Positions 1 through 8,075 of a stretch of 64,000 nucleotides of DNA are shown piece after piece. The stretch's first letter is position 1. Each line of letters opens with the position of its first letter. Location of the stretch: contig CAWUIM010000008.1 of NCBI GenBank assembly GCA_963922595.1, forward strand, positions 1-64,000, read 5' to 3'. This DNA is from JAJFFW01 sp963922595 (lineage in GTDB: Bacteria > Pseudomonadota > Alphaproteobacteria > Caulobacterales > Parvularculaceae). The notes below the pieces were generated by a model that was not told the origin of the DNA, ran no database searches, and saw only the letters and a list, made by a program, of their open reading frames with translations. The position numbers were made by a program, and so were the translations under genes.

Positions 1-1
1 C

Positions 2-163
2 TATAACCTGACGACCATAAGACAACCGGTTCGCAGGATGACGGAAGCGGCGGTGTCCATCATGATGACGATGATCGAGGAGCCTGGTTCGCCACAGGAA
101 AAACGCGTGTTTTCCGGCATGCTGAAATCAGGGTCTTCTGCGCGTTTTGAAACCGATGTCTGA
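2..163 (+). CDS. LacI-family transcriptional regulator, C-terminal fragment (cut by window edge)
   Basis: An open frame enters from the left edge and ends at TGA 161-163, giving 53 residues. The string LTTIRQPVRRMTEAA is typical of the C-terminal effector-binding domain of LacI/GalR repressors, where a conserved T-I-x-Q-P motif precedes the last helix. The DNA-binding domain lies outside the window. Its neighbours are catabolic genes whose promoters carry CG-centred palindromes of the kind LacI proteins bind, so it is the likely local repressor (inference). The short length limits certainty. Confidence 0.7.
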   Translation, partial: YNLTTIRQPVRRMTEAAVSIMMTMIEEPGSPQEKRVFSGMLKSGSSARFETDV

Positions 164-186
164 CGGTCTTCGCCGCCTCTTAAGCG

Positions 187-1221
187 TTACAACTTTACAG
201 ATTTTGCTTTGTTGAATTCACGCATGCGGGCGAAAACATCGACGCCGATTTGATCGTAAACACTGAGGAGATCGACGAGCACCCAGTTCTCGCGAATGAG
301 CCCGTTCTCGCAACGCCAGAAATCGAGGCTGCGCATTGTGATTTTCTGCCCGGCAGGCGCTATTCCCATCCAGCCGTCGTCCGAAATCGTGGCCGCCATG
401 TTCGGCCACCCAGTAACGCCCACATAATCGCCGTCAGCGAAGAAAGCGCCATAGCCGCCGGTTCCCGCGCGATCCGGCATGCCATTCAGAAACGGGATCT
501 GGTGCCAATTGCGAAAGCCGTCAATGCCGCGGCAGGTCCCAATGCCGTACGGGCCGTACCAGGAGCATTGCGGATGCCAGTATTTGTCAAGGCGCATCGC
601 TTGGACGCCTCCTTCGGCGAAATTACCGAGATCGGCGCACATGTCCCGTACTAACTTTAGACTTCCGGGCGCGTGCGCGTCGTCGCGATTGACGATTGCA
701 AGCCCGTCCTGTGTCGCCGGTCCAGAGGCGTACCAGGCGCGGCCAAGCTGCGGCGCCATCGGCCAGGCGCCCGCCTGAAGCATTAATTCAGGAATGTCCC
801 AGAGCCCTTGAAATTCAGCGATTCGATCGCCTTCGATGCGATAGAATTCGTGATACCGCATTGTCGCGAAATGACCGGTCGGCGGAATATCCAGAAACGG
901 ACGCACAAATGCGCCGACATAATAACCGCAACAGCCGACCCAGGTTTCGTCGTCATCGGTCGTTCCGGCCATGACGATCGTGTCGCGACGCTCGAGCCCG
1001 TTTAGCGATTGGGCGAGCGGCGATAAGGCATTGCGTAAGAGCGCCTTCGGTCCGTCCAAATCCTCGAACGGAAAGGCCAGGCGAAGGGCCGCTTCGGCCG
1101 TGAACGCTTTGGACAGCGCGGCCTCGACGGCGCTGGAATCATAGTCTCGCAAGGCGCGTAGCACCGGCGCCATGACGGATTTTGCGCGGTCGCGCGCTTG
1201 TTGCGCCGGACTTATTGGCAT
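187..1221 (-). CDS. Two-domain NTF2/SnoaL-like protein
   Basis: A 344-residue soluble protein that appears to contain two NTF2-like (SnoaL/polyketide-cyclase) domains. The second, roughly residues 190-335, has the common pattern of a W-Y-G-P-Y-G-I-G loop followed by a DFWR...NWVLVDLL strand pair; the first carries a comparable YHEFYRIEGDRI...LWDIPELM segment. Such folds act as small-molecule cyclases, isomerases or dehydratases, or only as binding modules; no catalytic set is certain here. It is divergent from the hydrolase gene at 1323 across a shared control region with a LacI-like palindrome. It resembles the product of 4855-5946, suggesting paralogy inside one pathway. Substrate unknown. 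Confidence 0.75.
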   Translation of the reverse strand: MPISPAQQARDRAKSVMAPVLRALRDYDSSAVEAALSKAFTAEAALRLAFPFEDLDGPKALLRNALSPLAQSLNGLERRDTIVMAGTTDDDETWVGCCGYYVGAFVRPFLDIPPTGHFATMRYHEFYRIEGDRIAEFQGLWDIPELMLQAGAWPMAPQLGRAWYASGPATQDGLAIVNRDDAHAPGSLKLVRDMCADLGNFAEGGVQAMRLDKYWHPQCSWYGPYGIGTCRGIDGFRNWHQIPFLNGMPDRAGTGGYGAFFADGDYVGVTGWPNMAATISDDGWMGIAPAGQKITMRSLDFWRCENGLIRENWVLVDLLSVYDQIGVDVFARMREFNKAKSVKL

Positions 1222-1291
1222 AATGGCTCCGAATAGAATTTATTATAAAAAACAGTGGGTTCCGGCCTAACGCCGAAGAATGCGCGTGATT

Positions 1292-1307
1292 TTGACTTCG
1301 AAGTACA
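1292..1307. promoter_or_regulatory. Candidate LacI-type operator, site 1
   Basis: TTGACTTCGAAGTACA is centred on CG and holds the perfect palindrome ACTTCGAAGT. It lies between the divergent genes starting at 1221 and 1323. Closely related 16-mers occur at 5992-6007 and 6550-6565, each in a promoter region of the same block. A CG centre is usual for LacI-family operators. Binding is inferred. Confidence 0.5.
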
Positions 1308-1322
1308 TTATTGTCCAGCGCC

Positions 1323-2039
1323 ATGGCTGAATTTCCGATCGTGTTTGCGCCGGGGCTTATGTGCGATGCGCGCCTGTTTGAAAAACAGGCGGCTGACTTG
1401 CGCCGCGAGAGGGCTGTTTTGTTCGCGGATTTCTCGGAAGATGAATCGATCGCTGGCATGGCGCGTCGCCTCCTCGACGATGCGCCGGAACGCTTCTATC
1501 TCGCGGGCCTTTCTATGGGGGGGATCGTCGCCTTTGAAGTCTGGCGGCAGGCGGAGGATCGCCTGGCAGGACTGGCGCTCATGAATACAACGCCCTTCGC
1601 GGACTCGCCCGCGCGCCGTCAGACGCGCCTTTCACAAATCGCGCGCGTAGAAGATGGAAAATTGAAGACGGTGGTGATGGAGGAGCTAAAACCGAATTAT
1701 CTCGGCGCAAACACCAAAAATGATCAAGCGCTGTTGAATGAGATTTTCGCCATGGCCGACCGCCTTGGCCCGGCGGTCTTCAGGCGGCAATCCATAGCCC
1801 TGATGTCGCGCTGCGACAGCGCGGAAACGCTCGCCGCCATCAATTGTCCAACGCTGATTATCGCGGGCGAAGAGGATGAAGTTTGCCCGCCAGAGCTTCA
1901 CGAAATCATGAAAACGGCGATCGCAAACGCGGATTTGCACATTCTGAAGGCTTGCGGTCATTTGTCTACGATGGAAGCGCCGGAACAGGTAACCTCGCTG
2001 TTGCGGGGGCATCTCAAGAAAATTGAAAAGGGTGAATAG
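1323..2039 (+). CDS. Alpha/beta hydrolase
   Basis: A 238-residue alpha/beta-hydrolase-fold enzyme. The nucleophile elbow G-L-S-M-G-G sits about 60 residues in, a late acidic region follows LIIAGEEDEVCPP, and the catalytic His is in ACGHLSTMEAPEQ. The family includes ester, lactone and carbon-carbon bond hydrolases; the exact substrate cannot be read. ATG 1323 was chosen over TTG 1311 because the latter lies almost against the operator-like palindrome. No strong ribosome site is visible. It is first in a tight rightward run with the MetE-like and aldolase genes (6-base gap, then overlap), so it probably hydrolyses an intermediate of that pathway. Confidence 0.8.
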   Translation: MAEFPIVFAPGLMCDARLFEKQAADLRRERAVLFADFSEDESIAGMARRLLDDAPERFYLAGLSMGGIVAFEVWRQAEDRLAGLALMNTTPFADSPARRQTRLSQIARVEDGKLKTVVMEELKPNYLGANTKNDQALLNEIFAMADRLGPAVFRRQSIALMSRCDSAETLAAINCPTLIIAGEEDEVCPPELHEIMKTAIANADLHILKACGHLSTMEAPEQVTSLLRGHLKKIEKGE

Positions 2040-2045
2040 GGGATC

Positions 2046-3200
2046 ATGAAGACGAGCACCGATAGAATTCTAACAACGCATGTGGGCAGTTTGCCGCGGT
2101 CGCAGGCAGTTACCGACGGGGTGTTCGCCCACGAACAAGGCGCGCTTGAGAATGTTGACGCCTTCAGAACGACCATCGCCGCCGCGGTCAGCGACGTCGT
2201 GGCGAAGCAAGTCGAAGCTGGCGTCGATATCGTCAGCGACGGTGAAATGAGTAAAATTTCGTATGCGACCTATATAAAGGATCGCATCACCGGTTTTGAT
2301 GGCGACAGCCCGCGTAATCCGCCAAAGGATTTGGAGGAATTCCCCGGTTTTCTTGAGCGGCAGGCGAAAGGCGGCGGCACCCCGTCCTATCGGCGCCCGA
2401 AATGCGTTGGCGAGATTGCGGTCAAAGATATGGGGCCGCTAAACGACGATCTCGAAAACTTCACTGTTGCGACGCGCGCGGCGCCTGCGACTGAAGGATT
2501 TATGAACGCTGCCTCCCCAGGCGTGATCGCGCTCTTTCAGCCGAACGAATTTTATCCTTCGCATGAAGCCTATCTTGAGGCGCTCGCCGAAGCGATGCGC
2601 TACGAATATGAAGCGATCGTGGAGGCGGGCTTCATTCTGCAGCTCGATTCTCCTGATCTCGGTCTTGGCCGCCATATGATGTTCAAAGATCAAGATGACG
2701 CCGCCTATGAACGACTAGCGAACGCGCATGTGGAAGCGCTCAATTATGCGACCCGAAACATCCCCGCAGAAAAAATGCGTCTGCATGTGTGTTGGGGCAA
2801 TTATGAGGGGCCGCACCATTGCGATGCGCCAATGGAAATGGTGTTGCCGATCGCCGTCAACGCAAAGCCGCAAGCGTTACTTTTTGAAAGTGCTAACCCT
2901 CGACACGCCCATGAGTGGGAAGTCTTTCGCGACGCTGACCTGCCGGAGGATAAGATCCTGGTCCCGGGCGTCATTGATTCAACGACAAACTTTATCGAAC
3001 ATCCGCGGCTCGTCGCCGAGCGCATTGAACGGTTCACCGATATTGTCGGTCGCGAGCGCGTTATTGCCGGCACCGATTGCGGGTTTTCCACGTTCGCCGG
3101 TTTCGGCGCGGTCGATCCTGAAATCGTTTACGCCAAGCTTAGCGCGCTTAGCGCCGGCGCCAAGATTGCGAGCGACCGCCTCTGGTCGCGGGCCGCGTGA
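2046..3200 (+). CDS. Cobalamin-independent methionine synthase-like (MetE C-terminal family) enzyme
   Basis: A 384-residue TIM-barrel protein of the MetE/epoxyalkane:coenzyme M transferase superfamily. It opens with the typical THVGSLPRS strand-loop. Candidate zinc ligands are H247 and C249 (L-H-V-C-W-G-N), E281 (LLFESANPRH) and C345 (GTDCGFSTF). True MetE is about twice as long and has an extra N-terminal barrel, so this is not expected to be the housekeeping methionine synthase. Family members move methyl or alkyl groups to or from thiols, or act on thioethers. In this block a demethylation or thiol-transfer step is plausible (inference). It is flanked by a hydrolase and an aldolase in one operon. 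Confidence 0.8.
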   Translation: MKTSTDRILTTHVGSLPRSQAVTDGVFAHEQGALENVDAFRTTIAAAVSDVVAKQVEAGVDIVSDGEMSKISYATYIKDRITGFDGDSPRNPPKDLEEFPGFLERQAKGGGTPSYRRPKCVGEIAVKDMGPLNDDLENFTVATRAAPATEGFMNAASPGVIALFQPNEFYPSHEAYLEALAEAMRYEYEAIVEAGFILQLDSPDLGLGRHMMFKDQDDAAYERLANAHVEALNYATRNIPAEKMRLHVCWGNYEGPHHCDAPMEMVLPIAVNAKPQALLFESANPRHAHEWEVFRDADLPEDKILVPGVIDSTTNFIEHPRLVAERIERFTDIVGRERVIAGTDCGFSTFAGFGAVDPEIVYAKLSALSAGAKIASDRLWSRAA

Positions 3201-3973
3201 TGATCGCAGATTTCCGGCAACGACTGCTGCGCGGCGACCCGCTCATTGCAACATGGGCTAAAACGCCGTCACATATTGTCGCCGATGTTCTTGGGCTGAC
3301 GGCGCTTGATTGTATCTGTCTTGATGCGGAGCACGCGCCGTTTGATCGCATTGCGATTGACGCGTCCATTAGCGCGTTGCGCGCGGCGGGCATGCCGTCT
3401 TTGGTGCGCATCCCGCATGTTGCGGAAGAACATGTACTGAATGCGCTTGATTGCGGCGCCACAGGGATCGTTGCGCCCCATGTAAAAACACCCGCATCCG
3501 CAGAGGCGCTCGTGAAGATGTGCCGCTATCAGTCCGGCGGCCGCGGCTATGCGGGATCATCGCGTTCGGCCGGCTATACAACGTCACCGATGACGGAAAA
3601 CCTCCGCCGCGGCAATGAGGAGACAACGATCATTGCGCAGATCGAGGATTTGGATGCGGTGGATGCAATTAACGATATCGCCGCCGTCGATGGTGTTGAT
3701 TGTTTGTTCATCGGGCGCATTGACTTAACTGTGGCGCTCGGCGCAGGGTCGCCAAACGACAAAATCGTTATTGAGGCTGTCGATTGCATTTGCCGGGCAG
3801 GCCGCGAAGCGAACAGGCGGATCGGCATGTTCGTGAGCGATCTCGACGAAATTCCGAAATGGCGGGAGGCCGGGGCGAGCTTCTTTGCGTTGAAATCGGA
3901 TCACGCCTTTATTCATGAGGGCGCCAAGGCGTTACGCGAGCAGTTTGATCAACGGGCCAAATCGACGCCATAA
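3200..3973 (+). CDS. HpcH/HpaI-family class II aldolase
   Basis: A 257-residue protein of the HpcH/HpaI aldolase/citrate lyase family, which cleaves 2-keto-4-hydroxy acids to pyruvate plus an aldehyde using a divalent metal. Visible family marks are CLDAEHAPFD near residue 45, the substrate arginine in PSLVRIPH, the metal-ligand region IIAQIEDLDAV, and DCLFIGRIDLT (usually IGxNDL). The start overlaps the MetE-like stop (ATG at 3200; a GTG at 3197 is the alternative), so translation is probably coupled. The 3' end overlaps the convergent amidohydrolase gene by 25 bases. It would be the carbon-splitting step at the end of the local catabolic pathway. Confidence 0.82.
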   Translation: MIADFRQRLLRGDPLIATWAKTPSHIVADVLGLTALDCICLDAEHAPFDRIAIDASISALRAAGMPSLVRIPHVAEEHVLNALDCGATGIVAPHVKTPASAEALVKMCRYQSGGRGYAGSSRSAGYTTSPMTENLRRGNEETTIIAQIEDLDAVDAINDIAAVDGVDCLFIGRIDLTVALGAGSPNDKIVIEAVDCICRAGREANRRIGMFVSDLDEIPKWREAGASFFALKSDHAFIHEGAKALREQFDQRAKSTP

Positions 3974-4854
3974 AATCGCGCCGCATTCGTCAGGGTCACT
4001 TTTTCCAATACGTTGGCGTCGTTAATTATGGTCTCCAAGGCGCGCCAGATTCGTCCATAATCTCCATAGAGTTTGTCGACGGGGAAGTTTGAACCGGCCA
4101 TGCACCGGTTCTCGCCGAAGAGCGTCAGCGCAGTTTCCACATAAGGCGCAATGTCACTGGCGGTCCAATGCATTTTGAACATGCCGAAACCGGAAAATTT
4201 GAAATAGCAGCAGGGCAATGCGGCGAACGCCGCCATGGCGTTGCGCCATCGCCGGAAGCCGTCAGAAGATAAATCCCAGGGCGACGCAAAATGACAAATT
4301 GCAATCGCCAATTCTGGAACCTCTGAGAACAGTCTTGCTGCTGATTGATATTGCGGTTCAATCATCTGCAGATCGAAACGGAGCCCTTCGCGTTCCAGTG
4401 AGCGCAGCCCGTTTAGAAACCGAGGGTCCTCAAGCAAAGCGCCGGATTTCGTTTTCTGATCCTCAATGGGGTGGCGGCCGATAATCTGCCTTATGCCGCG
4501 GAAGTGATCATGGCGCCCGTGCGCCGCGAGCGCTTCGTCGATATCATTGCTTGTAAGGTCTGCAAAACCGACAATGGCTGACGGGACACCGGTTGCTTGA
4601 TCTGCGGTTTCCTGCAGCCACGTGGTTTCTCTTATCGCATCGTCTTCAACCACGCCCACCTGGATATGAGTGGATCCGAGAACGTGAAAGCCAGAGGCGT
4701 CTTCAAGAAAGTCCTTGGTTAAATAGTCTTTCTGAATGGGCGTTGGGTCGCCGAAAAAACGTTTCTCGCCCTTCGCCTTCAGCCATGGATATCGACACTG
4801 ACCAAGCGCCCAAAGGTGGTGATGGGCGTCATAGATGCATCTTTTTTCAGACAT
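3949..4854 (-). CDS. Amidohydrolase-2 (COG3618) family lactonase/hydrolase
   Basis: A 301-residue TIM-barrel metal-dependent hydrolase. The N-terminal DAHHHLW (residues 9-15) gives the paired metal-binding histidines; ICHFASPW supplies a later His, and the C-terminal AGSNFPVDK motif holds the conserved Asp. Relatives include 2-pyrone-4,6-dicarboxylate lactonase (LigI), L-fuconolactonase and other sugar-lactone hydrolases. A lactonase or C-C hydrolase role on a ring-derived acid fits the neighbours. Its ATG directly follows the stop of the two-domain NTF2-like gene at 4855, so the two form one leftward operon. Confidence 0.8.
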   Translation of the reverse strand: MSEKRCIYDAHHHLWALGQCRYPWLKAKGEKRFFGDPTPIQKDYLTKDFLEDASGFHVLGSTHIQVGVVEDDAIRETTWLQETADQATGVPSAIVGFADLTSNDIDEALAAHGRHDHFRGIRQIIGRHPIEDQKTKSGALLEDPRFLNGLRSLEREGLRFDLQMIEPQYQSAARLFSEVPELAIAICHFASPWDLSSDGFRRWRNAMAAFAALPCCYFKFSGFGMFKMHWTASDIAPYVETALTLFGENRCMAGSNFPVDKLYGDYGRIWRALETIINDANVLEKVTLTNAARFYGVDLAR

Positions 4855-5946
4855 CTATTTCTGCAGCCGATAGGTTTCGATTTGCCGTCGAACGGCGAGT
4901 TCATCGAAAACTGTCCATTCTTCACGAATGCGGCCATTGATGACGCGCCAGTGGCTTACGCCCAAAATGTAAACCGGCGCGCCTGACACGTCGCCGAAGA
5001 TACCGTCTCCTTTATGGGTCCCGGCCATCGACCAGCGCACGGCGATATCACGCGCGTCACTGAGATAAGGGATCGACGCAACGTGATCGACAGTGACCAC
5101 GAGGTCGGGGAGGGCGGCGAACACCTGTTCGAGATACTCACGATACTCGACTGTTCCGTAGAGATCGCGGTTCGCGGTTAGATGAGCGCCGACGCGAAAA
5201 TCAAATACGGCCGGCAATGTGTCCAGTAACTTTTCGTTCCAAACCTGGCCAAAGACATAGTCAGCGAACGCCTCGGGGGCGGCCTCCGGATTGTCGGGTC
5301 GCGGCGACAATGTGCTTTTTGCCGCCTTGGACAGCGTGTACGCGCGTTGCGGCTCCAGGAAGTTGATAAGATTTTTCTCCGCCGCAAGATCATCAACAGC
5401 CTGCTGCCTTGCGATTGCGCCCAGACCAAAGCCGAGTTGCACTACGAGCGCCGCATTATCGCGCACGAGCCATTCTTCGACGACCTGATTTTCTTTGCAC
5501 AAACAATCGGCGATGGTGCGGATGCGTGCGCGCTTACCCGTTGGTGGTCCGAATTCAGACGCACCAAGATTGGTCATCCGGCTGGTGATCAGGTGTGACG
5601 AATAATAGCCGTCAGTCTCGTTTCCCGACCAGATCACATTATCGCCGTCGAGCGTTCTGTCCGGGAACGAGTCCAACGTTGCGTGCGTATTCGCTTCTAC
5701 CGTCGCAGCGCCGACAATGTCGCCGGCGAGTGTGTGAATGACGCTATCGTCAGCATAGTATTTCCGGCAAAGGTCAATTTTCTTTTCGTGCCAAATTCGA
5801 TCGGTGATCCTGATGATGTAATCGGCGATATCTACGAACTCTTCGTCAAATCTCCGCATCGGCATGCGCCGGCCCGCTGGGTCTGGCGTCAGCATTTCGC
5901 TGATATCGGTGGTGGCGACATGGGTAATCGGCGCTTTATCCGTCAT
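4855..5946 (-). CDS. Two-domain NTF2/SnoaL-like protein
   Basis: A 363-residue protein with two NTF2-like halves, seen from repeated patterns: TDRIWHEKKIDLCRKYYADD early and VFGQVWNEKLLDTLPAVFD later, each followed by a GDGIFGDVSG- or GPPTGKR-type hairpin and a V-x-E-E-W strand. ATG 5946 was preferred over an upstream ATG at 5997 because AGGACGG sits just before it on the minus strand and because the operator-like palindrome lies at 5992-6007. It is probably a paralogue of the product of 187-1221. It may catalyse cyclisation, isomerisation or dehydration of a pathway intermediate; no substrate can be assigned. Confidence 0.72.
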   Translation of the reverse strand: MTDKAPITHVATTDISEMLTPDPAGRRMPMRRFDEEFVDIADYIIRITDRIWHEKKIDLCRKYYADDSVIHTLAGDIVGAATVEANTHATLDSFPDRTLDGDNVIWSGNETDGYYSSHLITSRMTNLGASEFGPPTGKRARIRTIADCLCKENQVVEEWLVRDNAALVVQLGFGLGAIARQQAVDDLAAEKNLINFLEPQRAYTLSKAAKSTLSPRPDNPEAAPEAFADYVFGQVWNEKLLDTLPAVFDFRVGAHLTANRDLYGTVEYREYLEQVFAALPDLVVTVDHVASIPYLSDARDIAVRWSMAGTHKGDGIFGDVSGAPVYILGVSHWRVINGRIREEWTVFDELAVRRQIETYRLQK

Positions 5947-5991
5947 ATGTCCGTCCTGTGGGCGAAAGTCGGCGATGTCTCGCGATCGAAA

Positions 5992-6007
5992 TTGCATGCG
6001 AATGCAA
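5992..6007. promoter_or_regulatory. Candidate LacI-type operator, site 2
   Basis: TTGCATGCGAATGCAA has perfect six-base arms (TTGCAT/ATGCAA) around GCGA. It sits in the divergent control region between the NTF2-like genes at 5946 (leftward) and 6068 (rightward), about 45 and 60 bases from their starts. It is related to sites 1 and 3. The regulator is inferred to be the LacI protein at the left edge. Confidence 0.5.
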
Positions 6008-6067
6008 AAAAGTCTACGCAGGGTCTAAGCAATTCAGCGCCAATGGGCCAATCGAACGGAATATCGC

Positions 6068-6517
6068 ATGAAAAAAAAAGGCTACAAAGAGCGCATAATC
6101 GCCATGAATGATGCGCTCAATGATCACATCATCGATGGGATCGACGCACATTTCGCGCAGAATTTTGTGTGGCGCGGCGGCGCGGGGCCGGGGACAAAGA
6201 ACTCCCTCAAAGAATTCCAAAATGGGTGGCAAAGGCCTTTTCTCAATGCTTTCAAGGACAAATACACCACCATCGATCTCATCCTCGAAGACGGCGATCT
6301 TGTTGCGGCCTATGGAACGGTTGAGGCCACCCATTCCGGCGAGTTTTTGGGGATCACGGCGACCGGAAAGCGTATCAAATTGAAATATATGGATTTTTGG
6401 CGCTTTGATGAGAACGGCGACTGCGTCGAAAACTGGGTTCACCTCGATATTGTCGACGTCTTCCGTCAGATGGGCCGAGATCTGCTGGATGGCGGTGGTT
6501 GGGACGAATGTCGATAG
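6068..6517 (+). CDS. Single-domain NTF2/SnoaL-like protein
   Basis: A 149-residue protein with one SnoaL/ester-cyclase-like domain. It has an N-terminal helix pair ending in HFAQNFVWRGG, a central TYGT...GEFLGI hairpin (here AAYGTVEATHSGEFLGI), and a C-terminal KYMDFWRF...NWVHLDIVDVFRQMG segment that closely parallels the end of the protein at 187-1221. It is divergent from 5946 and followed by the bicupin gene, with site 3 between them. Function unknown beyond small-molecule binding or cyclase/isomerase-type chemistry. Confidence 0.75.
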   Translation: MKKKGYKERIIAMNDALNDHIIDGIDAHFAQNFVWRGGAGPGTKNSLKEFQNGWQRPFLNAFKDKYTTIDLILEDGDLVAAYGTVEATHSGEFLGITATGKRIKLKYMDFWRFDENGDCVENWVHLDIVDVFRQMGRDLLDGGGWDECR

Positions 6518-6549
6518 CGGTGGTCGGCGCGCACCGCCTTGCCGAGTTT

Positions 6550-6565
6550 TTGCATTCGAAGTACA
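6550..6565. promoter_or_regulatory. Candidate LacI-type operator, site 3
   Basis: TTGCATTCGAAGTACA is 13 of 16 identical to site 1 and shares its left half TTGCATTC with the reverse complement of site 2. It lies between the NTF2-like gene ending at 6517 and the bicupin gene starting near 6590, suggesting that the bicupin gene has its own regulated promoter. Confidence 0.5.
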
Positions 6566-6589
6566 TTTTGCGCAAGCAAGAGCCAAAAA

Positions 6590-7675
6590 ATGGGGGCGTT
6601 GCGGGCCATGATGATGTCGGTTGAAGAAATGGAGCGCCGGATCGTCCGCTATCGAGATTTGGAGCCATGCACCACCGCATTCATCGACGCGCGCACACCA
6701 GGCAGTGATACGAAGGAAAACTTCACCATCATCGGCCCTGGCGTGTCGGAAAATCCGGGCCAGCATGTTCACATAAAAATTCCGCATGGGTTTAATATTG
6801 GCGGCGCGCGGCAGCCGAAAGGCTGCATAAATTCCCAGCACAGCCACGAAACGGCGGAGGTCTTTCTCGTTCACACTGGGCTTTGGGCCTTTCGCTGGGG
6901 CCATGACGGGCGCGACGGCGAAGTAATTTTGAAGCCGGGGGACGTCATTTCAATTCCGATTCATGTTTTTCGCGGGTTCGAATGCGTCGGTGGCGAAAAC
7001 AGCTTTTTGTTTGCTATCCTTGGCGGCGATGATCCGGGGCATGTCACCTGGGCCCCGTACGTATTCGAGCAGGCGAGGGCGCATGGCCTCGTCCTGACGA
7101 AAGCCGGCAGACTTGTCGACACTGCTATTGGCGAGACGATCCCCGAAGGCGACGAACCATGTGCGCCAACGACCATGGCGGACGTAAAGGGCCACCGCCG
7201 GATGACTCATGACGAAATGGCGAAATGCGTAGTGTCGATGAATGAGACGGGGGATCGCGGCAAGCCCACACTCCTCGCTCAACATTCAGAGGGCGTTTTT
7301 GAAGCGCCGATTCTGGGTCCCGGGAATCCTCAAGAAAGTATTTTAGCCGCCAAGGTACCGAACGCGCACGGATTTCAATTTCGCCATCTCGTGCTTAATC
7401 AAAATGGTCGTATCCCGCCGCACGCGCGCGAAGAGGAGGAAGTCGTCTTTGTGCATCGCGGCGCTGTCTCTCTTTTCTGGGGCGAGAATTATCTCACTCT
7501 CGGCGAAGGAGACACGGCGACGATCCCGAAAGGTCTTGTGCGCAGCTGGTGGTCCACTTCGCCGAATGGCGCTGACCTGTTTGTCGTGCGCGGCGGCGAC
7601 GCGCCGGCGGCGCCGCGGTGGATCGACGACGCAGCGATCAATAACAGACAATCGACGTTTGATCTGGCGTCTTGA
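6590..7675 (+). CDS. Bicupin, probable ring-cleaving dioxygenase-like protein
   Basis: About 361 residues with two cupin domains. The N-terminal one has the metal pattern in HSHETAEVFLVHTG followed by LKPGDVISIPIHVFRGFE; the C-terminal one has PPHAREEEEVVFVHRG and TATIPKGLVRSWW. The layout resembles homogentisate- or gentisate-type dioxygenases and related bicupins. The second domain has Arg where a second His would sit, so only the N-terminal site looks like a full metal site. ATG 6590 follows AGCAAGAG; a cluster of ATGs at 6608-6614 is an alternative. In context it could open an aromatic or quinone ring (inference). Confidence 0.72.
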   Translation: MGALRAMMMSVEEMERRIVRYRDLEPCTTAFIDARTPGSDTKENFTIIGPGVSENPGQHVHIKIPHGFNIGGARQPKGCINSQHSHETAEVFLVHTGLWAFRWGHDGRDGEVILKPGDVISIPIHVFRGFECVGGENSFLFAILGGDDPGHVTWAPYVFEQARAHGLVLTKAGRLVDTAIGETIPEGDEPCAPTTMADVKGHRRMTHDEMAKCVVSMNETGDRGKPTLLAQHSEGVFEAPILGPGNPQESILAAKVPNAHGFQFRHLVLNQNGRIPPHAREEEEVVFVHRGAVSLFWGENYLTLGEGDTATIPKGLVRSWWSTSPNGADLFVVRGGDAPAAPRWIDDAAINNRQSTFDLAS

Positions 7676-8005
7676 TTTTCAGACAGCCGAGCAGGGGATT
7701 GTCGGTTGCATCAGATCACATTTAATTGAGGCCGCAATTCGGCGTCCGTAGCGCCGTTGCTCAAGCAAAAATCCAAAACCGGGCGCTCATCTAAGGATAT
7801 CTCAAGTGATAGCCGTTTCCGGAGGCGACTTTCGCGGGGTTGTGCTTCACTGAAAATTCACCCTAACCTTTAAATGCAAGAAACGCGTGGTGGCGGTAAC
7901 GGAGTGTCCATGCATTCTATATGAGCGGGCGGAGGATACGTACAAACTCCCGTTGTGGATCACAGTCTAGCTAATTGATAATAAACAGCGATCGGATCAT
8001 CTGGT
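7676..8005. other. Intergenic stretch between the catabolic block and the photosynthesis cluster
   Basis: About 330 bases with no credible open frame. I see no strong terminator, no LacI-like palindrome and no TGT-N12-ACA site. It marks the left border of the photosynthesis gene cluster. Confidence 0.5.
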
Positions 8006-8034
8006 TTGCAACGTTTCGTTGGTTCAGTTATAAG
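8006..8034 (+). promoter_or_regulatory. Predicted sigma-70-type promoter of the cytochrome gene
   Basis: TTGCAA (8006-8011), a 17-base spacer, and TATAAG (8029-8034). It lies about 42 bases before the start codon of the lipoprotein cytochrome. No PpsR-type palindrome overlaps it, so this gene may not be under PpsR control. Confidence 0.5.
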
Positions 8035-8075
8035 ATCGCAAATAGAATCAACTTGTCCGTTATATGGAGGATACT

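Noticed and set aside
2046..3200. Annotation as housekeeping methionine synthase MetE
   Set aside because: The protein is half-length (384 aa), lacks the N-terminal barrel, and sits in a catabolic operon.
6014..6904. A 296-codon minus-strand open frame across the small NTF2-like gene and bicupin start
   Set aside because: It spans two genes and an operator site and has no recognisable domain.
7676..8005. Possible attachment site or mobile-element border at the left edge of the photosynthesis cluster
   Set aside because: No tRNA gene, integrase, direct repeats or composition shift could be seen.
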